Positions 27,717-35,021 of a DNA stretch of 64,000 nucleotides are shown piece after piece. The notes beneath the pieces are model-generated. The model was not told the DNA's origin and did no database searches. It worked only from the letters and a program-made list of their open reading frames with translations. This DNA comes from Acidimicrobiales bacterium (GTDB taxonomy: Bacteria; Actinomycetota; Acidimicrobiia; Acidimicrobiales; Iamiaceae): contig JAUJNP010000009.1 in assembly GCA_030448105.1 (NCBI GenBank), positions 84,705-148,704 of the forward strand. The letters are read 5' to 3'. Made by a program: the position numbers and the translations under genes. The first letter of the stretch is position 1. Every line of letters starts with the position of its first letter.

Positions 27717-27722
27717 ACCCTA
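27717..27722 (-). promoter_or_regulatory. -10 element for the lipoprotein pseudogene
   Basis: TAGGGT on the minus strand, eight bases before the ATG at 27708. Confidence 0.45.
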
Positions 27723-28443
27723 CCGGGCCCAGCCGGGGCCGGCGGGGGACGGGCCCGACGGTACGGCTCCTCGACGACCTCGAGGACGAACTCGGCGGTG
27801 AGCGTCCCCGGTGCTCGGGGAGAAGCCGCCTCGGCTCCCGCACGCCAATAAGGCCAGCGTCGGTGATGAGCGGGTGCCATCGCGCGCGAACACCTCGCGG
27901 GCGTACTCCCGGCGGCTTCCTTCGAGACCACCTCACCGGTGGCGATGGTGTGGTGCAGGCGAGGTGGCCCCAGCATCCCCTATGCCGTTGTCACCGCGCG
28001 GAACCGTGGGATCGCTCGACCCGCCCACGGTCGCCAGGAGTTCTCGAGGTTCCACGACCGGAGCACCTCGGGGTTGTGGAGCCAGGTGCAGTGACGACGG
28101 CTCGGGGGATCGGGGAAGGCGCTCAGCCAGCACCTTCCACGCCGGCCCGGGCGGGATGCGGAACTGGTGGTGGACCGGCGTGATCCCGCACACCGGCGTG
28201 GTCAGACGCCGATGAAGGCGCCGTTGCAGGTGGTCAGCGGGTGACCGACCACGACGGTCGCTGCGAAGGGTAGTGAACGTGCTGGATCGCCGAGCGGGGC
28301 GGCGAGCGCGGTCGAGCACGGTCGGAGTCCACCGCTGCGACGTTCCCGGTAGGCGCCGAGGGCGACCGACCCGACGTAGAACCCGTGACCACGCCGATCC
28401 CACCACGATCCCGGCGACCGCGGATGGATCGGCTTTCCAGCAC
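27720..28443 (-). pseudogene. aminoglycoside-nucleotidyltransferase-like gene (DUF4111 type), multiple frameshifts and a nonsense codon
   Basis: Spliced across frames the minus strand reads ADPSAVAGIVVGSAW, then HGFYVGSVALGAYRERRS (nucleotidyltransferase GS motif with the following acidic strand), then TPVHHQFRIPPGP, then HNPEVLRSWNLENSW, then LHHTIATGEVVSKEAAG, EVFARRWHPL and TAEFVLEVVE. This order matches ANT-type nucleotidyltransferases with a C-terminal DUF4111 helical domain (from memory). At least five frame changes are needed, and a TAG replaces the expected Trp codon before GMLGPPRLHH (near 27980). The gene follows DLH on the same strand. Probably non-functional as read. Confidence 0.5.
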
Positions 28444-28453
28444 CCTACCGGCC

Positions 28454-29122
28454 TCAGGCGTCGAGGCGGTCGTGCAGGAACCGTATGGTGCGGTCCCAGG
28501 CCAGGCCGGCGGCGTCGGGGGAGTAGGCCGCCGGGCGATCGTCCTCGAAGAACCAGTGCCCGGTGCCGGGGTAGTGGTGGAAGGTCACGTCCTTCTCGAG
28601 GAGCTTGAGGTGGGCCTCCATCTCCGCCCGCTGGTCGTCGGACACGAACTCGTCGTGCTCGGCGAAGTGGCCCAGGAAAGACGAGCGGGCTCGCTCGAAG
28701 TCGATGTCCTGGCTGCCGTAGAAGATGGCGGTGGCCGCCACCGACTCCGGTGACCGGGTGGCCAGCCACATGGCCCACGAGGCGCCCATCGAGAACCCGA
28801 CCACGCCGATGGGCCCGTCGGGGGTGAGGTCCACCGCCCGCAACGTGGCGGCGCTGGAGAGGACGAGGTCGGCGGTGCGGTTCGGGTCGGTGGAGGCCAG
28901 GAGGGCCTCGGCCTCGTCAGGGGTGTCGGCGGTGCGGTCCCCGCCGTGCAGGTCGGGGGCGAGGGCGACGAAGCCGGCGTCGGCCAGACGGTCGCAGAGG
29001 TGCCGGAAGAACGGCGTCAGGCCCCACCAGGCGTGGAGGACAAGCACGCCTGGCCCGCCGGCCCCGTCCCGTGGCGCCACCAGGTAGCCGCTCCCTGCGG
29101 TCCACGTGCCCTGCTCGTCCAC
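28454..29122 (-). CDS. dienelactone hydrolase family protein
   Basis: 222 residues, alpha/beta hydrolase. VLVLHAWWGLTPFFRHLCDRLA is the N-terminal oxyanion region; the elbow is VGFSMGASWAMW with Ser in place of the Cys of classical dienelactone hydrolase; the acid is in AEHDEFVSDD and the His in YPGTGHWFFEDDR. This is the broad DLH family, and the substrate is not predictable. GTG at 29122 is chosen by the TACGGT -10 seven bases upstream. Only 27 bp separate it from the divergent gene at 29150. Confidence 0.88.
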   Translation of the reverse strand: MDEQGTWTAGSGYLVAPRDGAGGPGVLVLHAWWGLTPFFRHLCDRLADAGFVALAPDLHGGDRTADTPDEAEALLASTDPNRTADLVLSSAATLRAVDLTPDGPIGVVGFSMGASWAMWLATRSPESVAATAIFYGSQDIDFERARSSFLGHFAEHDEFVSDDQRAEMEAHLKLLEKDVTFHHYPGTGHWFFEDDRPAAYSPDAAGLAWDRTIRFLHDRLDA

Positions 29123-29129
29123 GGTCCGC

Positions 29130-29135
29130 ACCGTA
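29130..29135 (-). promoter_or_regulatory. -10 element for DLH gene, leaderless
   Basis: TACGGT on the minus strand, seven bases before the GTG at 29122; it lies within 3 bp of the divergent -10. Confidence 0.55.
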
Positions 29136-29137
29136 CC

Positions 29138-29143
29138 TATCCT
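29138..29143 (+). promoter_or_regulatory. -10 element for the HIT-like gene, leaderless
   Basis: TATCCT, then six bases, then the GTG at 29150. Confidence 0.55.
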
Positions 29144-29149
29144 GCGGCG

Positions 29150-29503
29150 GTGCCCGACCCCGTCGCCGACCCCGTCCCTGACCGCTGCGGCCGCCGGGCC
29201 GAGGGGTGCGACCTGTGCGAGGCGGCCCGCATCACGCCCTGGTTCCACGAGGACGACCTCTGCTGGGTGGCCGAGTGCGAGATCTGCGCCACGCCGATGG
29301 TGGTCCTGCGGTGGCACGAGCGGGCGCCGAGCGACGAGGTGCGCGCCGCCCTGCACACCCGCCTCGCCGCGGTGGTGGCCGAGCACTTCGACTTCGAGCA
29401 CTACGTCGACGACAACATGCGCAACATCCCGGACCACTACCACGCCCACGGCCGGCCGGTCGGAGGCTTCTTCGGCCACGGCCGGCGCCGCACGGGCGCT
29501 TGA
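29150..29503 (+). CDS. small Cys/His-rich HIT-like protein
   Basis: 117 residues. A CDLCEAARITPWFHEDD opening with CxxC, then CEICATPMVVLRWHE, and near the C-terminus NIPDHYHAHGRP with an HxHxH arrangement. The layout resembles small HIT-like conserved actinobacterial proteins that may bind zinc or a nucleotide (recalled similarity). The canonical HIT triad HxHxHxx is not exact, so catalytic activity is doubtful. The start is fixed by the leaderless -10. It is followed, 32 bp later, by a transporter gene. Confidence 0.65.
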   Translation: MPDPVADPVPDRCGRRAEGCDLCEAARITPWFHEDDLCWVAECEICATPMVVLRWHERAPSDEVRAALHTRLAAVVAEHFDFEHYVDDNMRNIPDHYHAHGRPVGGFFGHGRRRTGA

Positions 29504-29535
29504 CCAGAGGGGGCGGTGTGCCGACAGGCGGGGGC

Positions 29536-30666
29536 ATGGGTGAGGGGGACGAGCGACCGCTCGCCCACGTCGAAGGGCGCGAGCTGCCGTCGGAGGACAT
29601 CAAGGTCCCCGAGCGCCGTCCCGTGCCGTTCGCCCTGCGGGTCGTCTACCTGGTGGTGGGCCTCGCCCTGTTCGTCACCGCCCTGGGCCTCATGAAGGAA
29701 GGCGCCAAGGAGCTCATCCCCTCACTGGCCGGCTCGCTCTTCACCGACAACCCGTGGAGCACCCTCGGCCTCGGCTGGCTGGGCGCCTGCCTCGTGCTGT
29801 CGGGCTCTCCGGTGGCGGCCTCCTCCCTCTCCCTGCTCGAGGGCGGGGCCATCGACCGCACCCAGTCCTTCACGATGCTGACCGGCTCCCGTCTCGGTGC
29901 TGCCTTCGTGGTGCTGGTGGTCGGCTCGATCTACGCCGTGCGCCACCGCCACCAGACCGGCCGGCGCGGGCCGGTGTCGATCGGGATCCTGTCGCTGCTC
30001 ACCACGGCCACGGTGTACGTGCCCGGCGCCGTGGTCGGCTACGTGCTGTTGCGCAAGGGCGCGCTCGACGGCTTCAACATCGGCACCTCGCCCCGGCTCA
30101 CCTCGCTTACCGACACCGCCTTCGGGTGGGCGGTCGACCTGGTGAAGGCAGTCGCCCCCGACTGGGCCCTCTTCCCAGTGGGGCTGGGCGTGCTGCTCCT
30201 GGGGTTCAGCGTGTTCGACCGGGTGCTGCCGACGGTGGGCAGCGAGCAGCTCTCGTCCCGCGAGGACAACTGGTACACCCGCAAGTGGCCGATGTTCCTC
30301 GCTGGCTGCGGAGTGACCCTGCTCACCCTGTCGGTGGCGGTGTCGCTCACCGTGCTCGTGCCCCTGGTGGCCAAGGGCCTGCTGCGACGGGCCAACACCA
30401 TCCCCTACATCATGGGCGCCAACATCACCACCCTGGCCGACACCCTGGTGGCGGCCATCGTGCTCGGCAACCAGGACGCCGTCCGGGTGGTCATCGCCGT
30501 CACCATCTCGGTGTCGGCCTGGACCCTGCTGCTGCTTGCCACCGCCTACCCGCTGGTGCGGCGGGTGATCCTCGGCGTGGCTCGGCGCATCCTCGCCTCC
30601 CAGGTCCGACTGGCCGCCTTCTCGGCCTGCCTGCTGCTCGTGCCGCTGGCGCTGGTGGCCGTCTGA
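29536..30666 (+). CDS. Na+/phosphate-cotransporter-like (NptA/SLC34-type) membrane protein
   Basis: 376 residues, about nine hydrophobic segments. Two inverted half-repeats carry related signatures: SGSPVAASSLSLLEGGAIDR with TGSRLGAAFVVLVVG in the first half, and YIMGANITTLADTLVAAIV in the second, matching the QSSS-type repeats of NptA/SLC34 carriers loosely. The usual GTNxGTT is reduced to GANITT, so substrate and ion may differ from phosphate/Na+. The ATG at 29536 is preceded by a G-rich stretch; GTG codons at 29516-29520 are alternatives. Confidence 0.75.
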   Translation: MGEGDERPLAHVEGRELPSEDIKVPERRPVPFALRVVYLVVGLALFVTALGLMKEGAKELIPSLAGSLFTDNPWSTLGLGWLGACLVLSGSPVAASSLSLLEGGAIDRTQSFTMLTGSRLGAAFVVLVVGSIYAVRHRHQTGRRGPVSIGILSLLTTATVYVPGAVVGYVLLRKGALDGFNIGTSPRLTSLTDTAFGWAVDLVKAVAPDWALFPVGLGVLLLGFSVFDRVLPTVGSEQLSSREDNWYTRKWPMFLAGCGVTLLTLSVAVSLTVLVPLVAKGLLRRANTIPYIMGANITTLADTLVAAIVLGNQDAVRVVIAVTISVSAWTLLLLATAYPLVRRVILGVARRILASQVRLAAFSACLLLVPLALVAV

Positions 30667-30722
30667 GGTCCCCAGGCGAGCCCGCCCCGGAGCCGGATCA
30701 CCACGCGGAGCGTCCAGGGGTC

Positions 30723-30757
30723 GTAGCTTCTGGCGGACCGCGAGAACCAACGAGGAG
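30723..30757 (+). promoter_or_regulatory. -10 and ribosome site for HU gene
   Basis: TAGCTT at 30723-30728 and GAGGAG at about 30752-30757, nine bases before the ATG at 30767. A leadered, conventional 5' region in contrast to most genes here. Confidence 0.45.
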
Positions 30758-30766
30758 GACTCGGGC

Positions 30767-31063
30767 ATGAACAAGAGTGAACTGGTGGACGCCATCGCAG
30801 GACGCACCGGCGTGGCCAAGAACGACGTCGACGCCGCCCTGCGGGGCCTGTTCGAGGTGGTGGCCACCACGGTGGCCAAGGGGGACGAGAAGATCACCCT
30901 CCCGGGGTTCCTCTCCTTCCAGCAGAGCCACCGGGGCGCCCGCACCGGCCGCAATCCCCAGACCGGTGAGAGCATCCAGGTGGCCGCCAGCAACACCGTG
31001 AAGGTCACGGCCGGCGCCAAGCTCAAGGCCATCGCCGCGGGCAAGGAAGCTCCCCCGAGCTGA
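30767..31063 (+). CDS. HU-family DNA-binding protein
   Basis: 98 residues. MNKSELVDAIAGRTGVAKND, LPGFLSFQQSHRGARTGRNPQTGE (the DNA-binding arm with Pro of RNPQTG) and the C-terminal VKVTAGAKLKA are standard HU. It lacks the long Lys/Ala-rich tail of mycobacterial HupB. A nucleoid protein, highly expressed in most bacteria, which fits the strong ribosome site and the hairpin terminator just downstream. Confidence 0.96.
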   Translation: MNKSELVDAIAGRTGVAKNDVDAALRGLFEVVATTVAKGDEKITLPGFLSFQQSHRGARTGRNPQTGESIQVAASNTVKVTAGAKLKAIAAGKEAPPS

Positions 31064-31083
31064 CGCTCTGCGTCAGTCCATCG

Positions 31084-31112
31084 ACCGCCCCCGCCCTCTA
31101 GGCGGGGGCGGT
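31084..31112 (+). terminator. hairpin terminator after HU gene
   Basis: Perfect 12-bp stem ACCGCCCCCGCC / GGCGGGGGCGGT with loop CTCTA, 20 bp after the HU stop. Confidence 0.8.
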
Positions 31113-31123
31113 CCGCGTTCTGG

Positions 31124-31129
31124 CAGAGT
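31124..31129 (+). promoter_or_regulatory. -10 element for peroxiredoxin gene, leaderless
   Basis: CAGAGT, then six bases, then the ATG at 31136. Confidence 0.4.
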
Positions 31130-31135
31130 GCAGGC

Positions 31136-31618
31136 ATGGCAGCGACAGACCAAGAGGGCGCCTCGGCGACGGTAGGGGCAAGGGCACCGGCGTTCAACCT
31201 GGTGGACCAGGCGGGCAACCAGATTCGCCTCTCCAGCTTCAAGGGGCGCAAGGTGCTCGTGTACTTCTACCCCAAGGCCGACACGCCGGGCTGCACGACC
31301 CAGGCGTGCGGCCTGCGCGACATCGCCGCCGAGGTGGGCGACACGGTGATCCTCGGTGTGAGCCCGGACGAGCCTGCGAAGTTGGCCCGCTTCGACGAGA
31401 AGTACGGCCTCGGCTTCACGCTGTTGTCCGACCCCGACCATGTCACCGCCGAGGCCTACGGGGCGTGGGGCACCAAGCGCATGTACGGCAAGGAGTACCA
31501 GGGCGTCATCCGTTCGGCGTTCCTCATCGACGAGGCGGGCCGCATCTCCCACGCCTGGCCCAAGGTCAGCCCCAAGGACACCCCGGCCAACCTCTTGACC
31601 GCCTTGGGCAGCGGCTGA
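31136..31618 (+). CDS. bcp: thioredoxin-dependent peroxiredoxin, BCP type
   Basis: 160 residues. KVLVYFYPKADTPGCTTQACGLRD carries the peroxidatic Cys (PGCT) and a second Cys five residues later, the typical BCP/PrxQ disulfide pair. LSDPDHVTAEAYGAWG and VIRSAFLIDEAGRI complete the fold. Reduces hydrogen peroxide and organic hydroperoxides. Monocistronic by context: a terminator upstream, a sigma-factor gene 36 bp downstream. Confidence 0.94.
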   Translation: MAATDQEGASATVGARAPAFNLVDQAGNQIRLSSFKGRKVLVYFYPKADTPGCTTQACGLRDIAAEVGDTVILGVSPDEPAKLARFDEKYGLGFTLLSDPDHVTAEAYGAWGTKRMYGKEYQGVIRSAFLIDEAGRISHAWPKVSPKDTPANLLTALGSG

Positions 31619-31654
31619 TCTCACGCCCCGTCGGCGGGTGGCGTTCCACCTCCA

Positions 31655-32125
31655 GTGACCGCCCTGCCCCCGTTCTCGGCGTTGCTCGACGAGCACGGCC
31701 CCGCCGTGTGGCGGTTCGTGCGGGCGTCGGTCGGTCCTTCCGACGCCGCTGACTGCTACCAGGAGGCGGTGCTGGCGGCCCTGCGGACCTACCCGTCGCT
31801 GACCCGGGCCGACAACCTGAAGAGCTGGCTGTTCACCGTCGCCCACCACAAGGCGATCGACCACCACCGGCGCGTGGCCCGCCGCCGGGAGACGGCGGAG
31901 TTTCCCCCGGACCCCGCCGCCGGGTCGCCGGTGGAGCCCGCCGACGAGCTCCTGTGGGACGCAGTGCGGCGCCTGCCCACCAAGCAGCAGGCCGCCGTGT
32001 TGCACCGGTTCGTCGCCGACCTGACCTACGCCGACATCGGACCGCTGATCGGGTGCTCGGAGGCTGCCGCCCGCCAGAACGTGCGGGCCGGGCTGGCCAC
32101 GATCCGCAAGGAGTGGAGCGCATGA
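31655..32125 (+). CDS. ECF RNA polymerase sigma factor
   Basis: 156 residues. The sigma-2 domain spans about 10-75 (WRFVRASVGPSDAADCYQE, then NLKSWLFTVAHHKAIDHHRR); the sigma-4 helix-turn-helix is at 100-150 (LPTKQQAAVLHRFVADLTYADIGPLIGCSEAAARQNV). No C-terminal extension. The stop overlaps the ogt start (ATGA), so the two are co-translated. No separate anti-sigma gene is adjacent; the N-terminus of Ogt may take that role (hypothesis). The GTG start has no clear -10 or ribosome site. Confidence 0.88.
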   Translation: MTALPPFSALLDEHGPAVWRFVRASVGPSDAADCYQEAVLAALRTYPSLTRADNLKSWLFTVAHHKAIDHHRRVARRRETAEFPPDPAAGSPVEPADELLWDAVRRLPTKQQAAVLHRFVADLTYADIGPLIGCSEAAARQNVRAGLATIRKEWSA

Positions 32126-32715
32126 ACGACCACCTCACCAACCGCCTTCGAGCCACCGGGAGCGTGCCCGCCGACGTGCTCGACCAGGTGAGGGCGGCCG
32201 CCGACGCCGAGGGCCTGGTCGATGTGGCCTGGGCCACCACCGACTCACCGTTGGGCCGCCTGCTGGTGGCGACCACCCCGGTCGGTCTGGTGCGGCTGTC
32301 CTACCGCGTCGACGACGAGGTGCTGGTGGAGCTGGCCGACCGGGTCTCGCCCCGTGTGCTGGAGCTGCCCGCGCGCCTCGACGCGGTCCGCCGCCAACTC
32401 GACGAGTACTTCGCCGGGCGCCGGAACTTCGACCTCCCCCTCGACCCGACGTTGTCGGTCGGGTTCCGTCTCGAGGTGCTGGAGGAGCTCCGGCGGGTCG
32501 GGTACGGCACGACCGTCAGCTACGGGGACCTCGCCCGTCGCGCCGGCAATCCCGGCGCCACCCGGGCGGTCGGCACCGCCATGCGCACCAACCCGATCGC
32601 CATCGTGCAGCCGTGCCACCGGGTGCTACCCGCGGGCGGCGCCCTCGGCAACTACGCCGGCGGGGTGGAGCGCAAGCGGGCCCTGCTCAGGCTGGAGGGC
32701 GCTCTACTCGTTTGA
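32122..32715 (+). CDS. ogt: O6-methylguanine-DNA methyltransferase with extra N-terminal segment
   Basis: 197 residues. The suicide Cys is in IVQPCHRVLPAGG near residue 165; the DNA-binding helix region is YGTTVSYGDLARRAGNPGATRAVGTAM; Arg finger and GNYAGGVERKRALL follow. The first 35 residues (MNDHLTNRLRATGSVPADV) precede the methyltransferase fold and resemble the short N-terminal helices of anti-sigma factors, which is suggestive because the gene overlaps an ECF sigma factor. Transfers alkyl groups from O6-alkylguanine to itself. Confidence 0.92.
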   Translation: MNDHLTNRLRATGSVPADVLDQVRAAADAEGLVDVAWATTDSPLGRLLVATTPVGLVRLSYRVDDEVLVELADRVSPRVLELPARLDAVRRQLDEYFAGRRNFDLPLDPTLSVGFRLEVLEELRRVGYGTTVSYGDLARRAGNPGATRAVGTAMRTNPIAIVQPCHRVLPAGGALGNYAGGVERKRALLRLEGALLV

Positions 32716-32914
32716 CCACCGTCTCCACCGACGCCGACCGGACCGGCGGCGGTCGGCGCTTCGGGTCGGGGTCGAGTCCCAGCTTGTCGGCGTTGGCCTG
32801 CTCGTAGGCGTCGATGGCGCGCTTGCGGTAGGTGGCCACCCCGGTCAGCGCGCTCCCTGCGGCGAGGACACGGCGGAGGCGCTTGCGGCGGCGGGGGCTG
32901 CGGGAGACGGGCAC
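32687..32914 (-). CDS. small basic protein, function unknown
   Basis: 75 residues from the GTG at 32914, six bases after a TATCCT -10. Very basic N-terminus (SRSPRRRKRLRRV), a short Ala/Gly-rich stretch (LAAGSALTGVATY) and the segment RKRAIDAYEQANADKLGLDPDPKRR. No known domain. The 3' end overlaps ogt tail-to-tail by 29 bp. The leaderless promoter supports it as a real gene despite its size. Confidence 0.55.
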   Translation of the reverse strand: MPVSRSPRRRKRLRRVLAAGSALTGVATYRKRAIDAYEQANADKLGLDPDPKRRPPPVRSASVETVVKRVERPPA

Positions 32915-32920
32915 GAACCG

Positions 32921-32926
32921 AGGATA
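32921..32926 (-). promoter_or_regulatory. -10 element for the 75-residue protein, leaderless
   Basis: TATCCT on the minus strand, six bases before the GTG at 32914. It lies 16 bp from the divergent tRNA gene. Confidence 0.5.
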
Positions 32927-32942
32927 CGCTTTGCGACCTGCG

Positions 32943-33026
32943 GCCCGGATGGCGGAACAGGCAGACGCGATGGACTCAAAATCCATTGTCCGCAAGGGCA
33001 TGCGGGTTCGAATCCCGCTCCGGGCA
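32943..33026 (+). tRNA. tRNA-Leu (anticodon CAA)
   Basis: 84 nt. Acceptor stem GCCCGGA / TCCGGGC with discriminator A; D-arm with AACAGGCAGA; anticodon stem TGGA / TCCA around loop CTCAAAA, anticodon CAA reading UUG; long class II variable arm TGTCCGCAAGGGCA; T-arm GCGGGTTCGAATCCCGC. The 3' CCA is not encoded. Confidence 0.95.
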
Positions 33027-33116
33027 CGCGCTGGCCAACGTCCTCGTCGCCGCTGCCGCCTTGGCCCTCGACCCGCGCCTGCCCGGCCCGGCACCGACGC
33101 CATCCGCCTGAGGTCA

Positions 33117-33128
33117 CCCCGCGAGGGG
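33117..33128. terminator. short hairpin between tRNA-Leu and the VOC gene
   Basis: CCCC-GCGA-GGGG, a 4-bp stem with a GNRA tetraloop, in the convergent gap. Weak candidate. Confidence 0.3.
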
Positions 33129-33130
33129 GA

Positions 33131-33556
33131 TCAACCCTTCAGCAGGACGTCCGGGCGGTCTTGGCGGAGGAGGGCCAGCTGGTTGCCGCTGGGGTCGGTG
33201 AGGACCAGGCAGGGCCCGTCGGGCACCTCCACCCGCACCGCGCTGCGGGACCAGCCGGTGGCGGCCAGCCACTCGATGGTGAGGTCGAGGTCGTCGACCG
33301 CCCAGATGGGCAGGCAGCTGGGCACGGGGCGATGGTCGGCGAGGATCACCACGGGCCCGGCCGGCACCGCGCCACCGGAGGCGTCTCCGCCGAGCCGGAT
33401 CCCGGCCACGTCGGCGCCGAAGGCGGCGTAGCGCCAGAGCAGCTCGGCGCCGAGCACCTCGTTCCACCACGCCAGGTCGGCGGCCACGTCGCCGGAGCCG
33501 AGGTAGAGGTAGACGAGGCGGCCCGGCACCCCCGGCTCGCTCGGCTGGCTCGGCAC
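33131..33556 (-). CDS. glyoxalase/VOC-fold protein
   Basis: 141 residues. Paired beta-alpha-beta units: LVYLYLGSGDVAADLAWWNEVLGAELLWRY and WAVDDLDLTIEWLAATGW, ending CLVLTDPSGNQLALLR, the classic VOC end signature. Metal ligands cannot be assigned with certainty. Enzyme role unknown. The GTG at 33556 begins one base after the stop of the transporter fusion gene, so it is probably cotranscribed with it; a later GTG (GVPGRL) is possible. Confidence 0.8.
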   Translation of the reverse strand: MPSQPSEPGVPGRLVYLYLGSGDVAADLAWWNEVLGAELLWRYAAFGADVAGIRLGGDASGGAVPAGPVVILADHRPVPSCLPIWAVDDLDLTIEWLAATGWSRSAVRVEVPDGPCLVLTDPSGNQLALLRQDRPDVLLKG

Positions 33557-33557
33557 C

Positions 33558-34967
33558 TCAGGAGCCGTGCTCGTCGGGGCCCTGGCCGCGGTGGGCGCGG
33601 GCGAACGCCCGCAGCCGTGCAGCGTCCACCGACCGGCACACGAGCTTGGTGCGCCAGGCGGTCGCCACCACCGCCGCGCCCTCCGGCAGGTCGCGGTTGG
33701 GCGCCACCACCACGCCCGGTCCGGCGGTGGCCTCGACGTCGCGCTCGGATCCGGCGGCGAGATCACCGTGCTGGATCAGCACGGCCCCGCTCTCGAGCAG
33801 ACCCACCTGGAGGGGGCGGGAGAGCGGCTCGGCGGTCACGCCGTCGAGCGGTGGCGAGGGTTGGTGGGGCCCGGACGTAGGAGGGTCGGTGATGTACCGG
33901 GGCTCGGGCGCGCCGGGCAGCGCATGCACCAGGTACCGCTCGTCGAGAGGCTCCCTGACGACGGCCCCGCACGCGTCGCGCCGGCGCGACGGCCCGGCGG
34001 GGCGGGTGCCCGTGTCCTCGCGGGAGGCACCGCTCTCCCCGCCGGAGGCGCCGCCACACCCGACCATCAGCCCCAGCACGAGGGCGGCGACCGCCGCCAT
34101 CGCGGGGCGCCGCCGGCTGCGGCCCCGGTTGACCAGGGCGATGCCGGCGACGATGAGCGCTCCTCCCGCCAGCACCCGGAGCTGGAACGGCTCGCCCAGC
34201 ACGAGCACACCCACCGCCACCGCCACCACGGGGATCAGGTAGGTGACGAGCGACGCCCGGGTGGCGCCGAGGTCGGCGATGATCCCGAAGTTGAGCACGT
34301 AGGCGATCCCGGAGCCGACCACACCCAGCAGCAGCACCGCCAGCGCCCGGCCGGGGGTGAGCACCACGCCGTGGGCGGCGCTGGTGACCACCGCGAACGG
34401 CGTGAGCATGATCGTTGCGGTCAGGAGCTGCCCGGTGGCCGCCACCAGCGGGACCACGCCCATCAGGTGGCGCTTCGACCACGTGAAGCTGAAGCCGTAG
34501 CAGAGCCCGGCGAGCACCGCGGCCACCGACCCGCCCAGCGATGAGCCGGCCAGGTCGCCTCGGCCCAGGCCGGCGGCGACGCCCACCCCGCCCACGCCGA
34601 TCAGCAGCCCGCCGATCTGCACCCATCGGAGCCGGTCGCGGAGCATGGCGGCGGCCAGCACCGCGGTGAACAGGGGGGTGGACGCGTTGAGCACCGACGT
34701 GAGCGCGGAGGTGATGCGCTCCTCGCCCCAGGCCAGCATGGTGAACGGCAGGGCCGAGCCCACCAAGCCCACCACCGCGAACTGGCCCCACAGGCGACCG
34801 TGGCGGGGCAAGGCGATGCCCCGGGCCCGGAGCACGCCGAGCAGGACGGCAGCGCCCAGGCTCACCCGCGCCCACGCCACGGTGACGGGGGTCATGCCTG
34901 CCACCGCCACCTTGATGAAGAGGAACGACCACCCCCAGATGAAGCTGAGGAGGAGGAGGCGGCGCAC
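33558..34967 (-). CDS. EamA/DMT transporter fused to a lipoprotein-like DUF3105 domain
   Basis: 469 residues in one frame. Residues 1-287 form a ten-helix drug/metabolite transporter with two EamA repeats (SFIWGWSFLFIKVAVAG at the start). After NRGRSRRRP a second protein seems to begin: MAAVAALVLGLMVGCGG is a perfect lipoprotein signal, followed by DUF3105 signatures YITDPPTSGPHQPS and VLIQHGD. No stop separates the two. Either this is a genuine fusion, or a lost stop/indel near 34100 joined two overlapping genes. Start GTG with CAGAAT -10 six bases upstream. Confidence 0.78.
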   Translation of the reverse strand: MRRLLLLSFIWGWSFLFIKVAVAGMTPVTVAWARVSLGAAVLLGVLRARGIALPRHGRLWGQFAVVGLVGSALPFTMLAWGEERITSALTSVLNASTPLFTAVLAAAMLRDRLRWVQIGGLLIGVGGVGVAAGLGRGDLAGSSLGGSVAAVLAGLCYGFSFTWSKRHLMGVVPLVAATGQLLTATIMLTPFAVVTSAAHGVVLTPGRALAVLLLGVVGSGIAYVLNFGIIADLGATRASLVTYLIPVVAVAVGVLVLGEPFQLRVLAGGALIVAGIALVNRGRSRRRPAMAAVAALVLGLMVGCGGASGGESGASREDTGTRPAGPSRRRDACGAVVREPLDERYLVHALPGAPEPRYITDPPTSGPHQPSPPLDGVTAEPLSRPLQVGLLESGAVLIQHGDLAAGSERDVEATAGPGVVVAPNRDLPEGAAVVATAWRTKLVCRSVDAARLRAFARAHRGQGPDEHGS

Positions 34968-34973
34968 GCCGGC

Positions 34974-34979
34974 ATTCTG
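34974..34979 (-). promoter_or_regulatory. -10 element for the transporter fusion gene, leaderless
   Basis: CAGAAT on the minus strand, six bases before the GTG at 34967. Confidence 0.4.
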
Positions 34980-35007
34980 GCCCGCGGTCGCTCCGGTACG
35001 ACCCTCC

Positions 35008-35013
35008 TAGACT
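35008..35013 (+). promoter_or_regulatory. -10 element for coiled-coil gene, leaderless
   Basis: TAGACT, then eight bases, then the ATG at 35022. Confidence 0.5.
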
Positions 35014-35021
35014 GACGCCCC

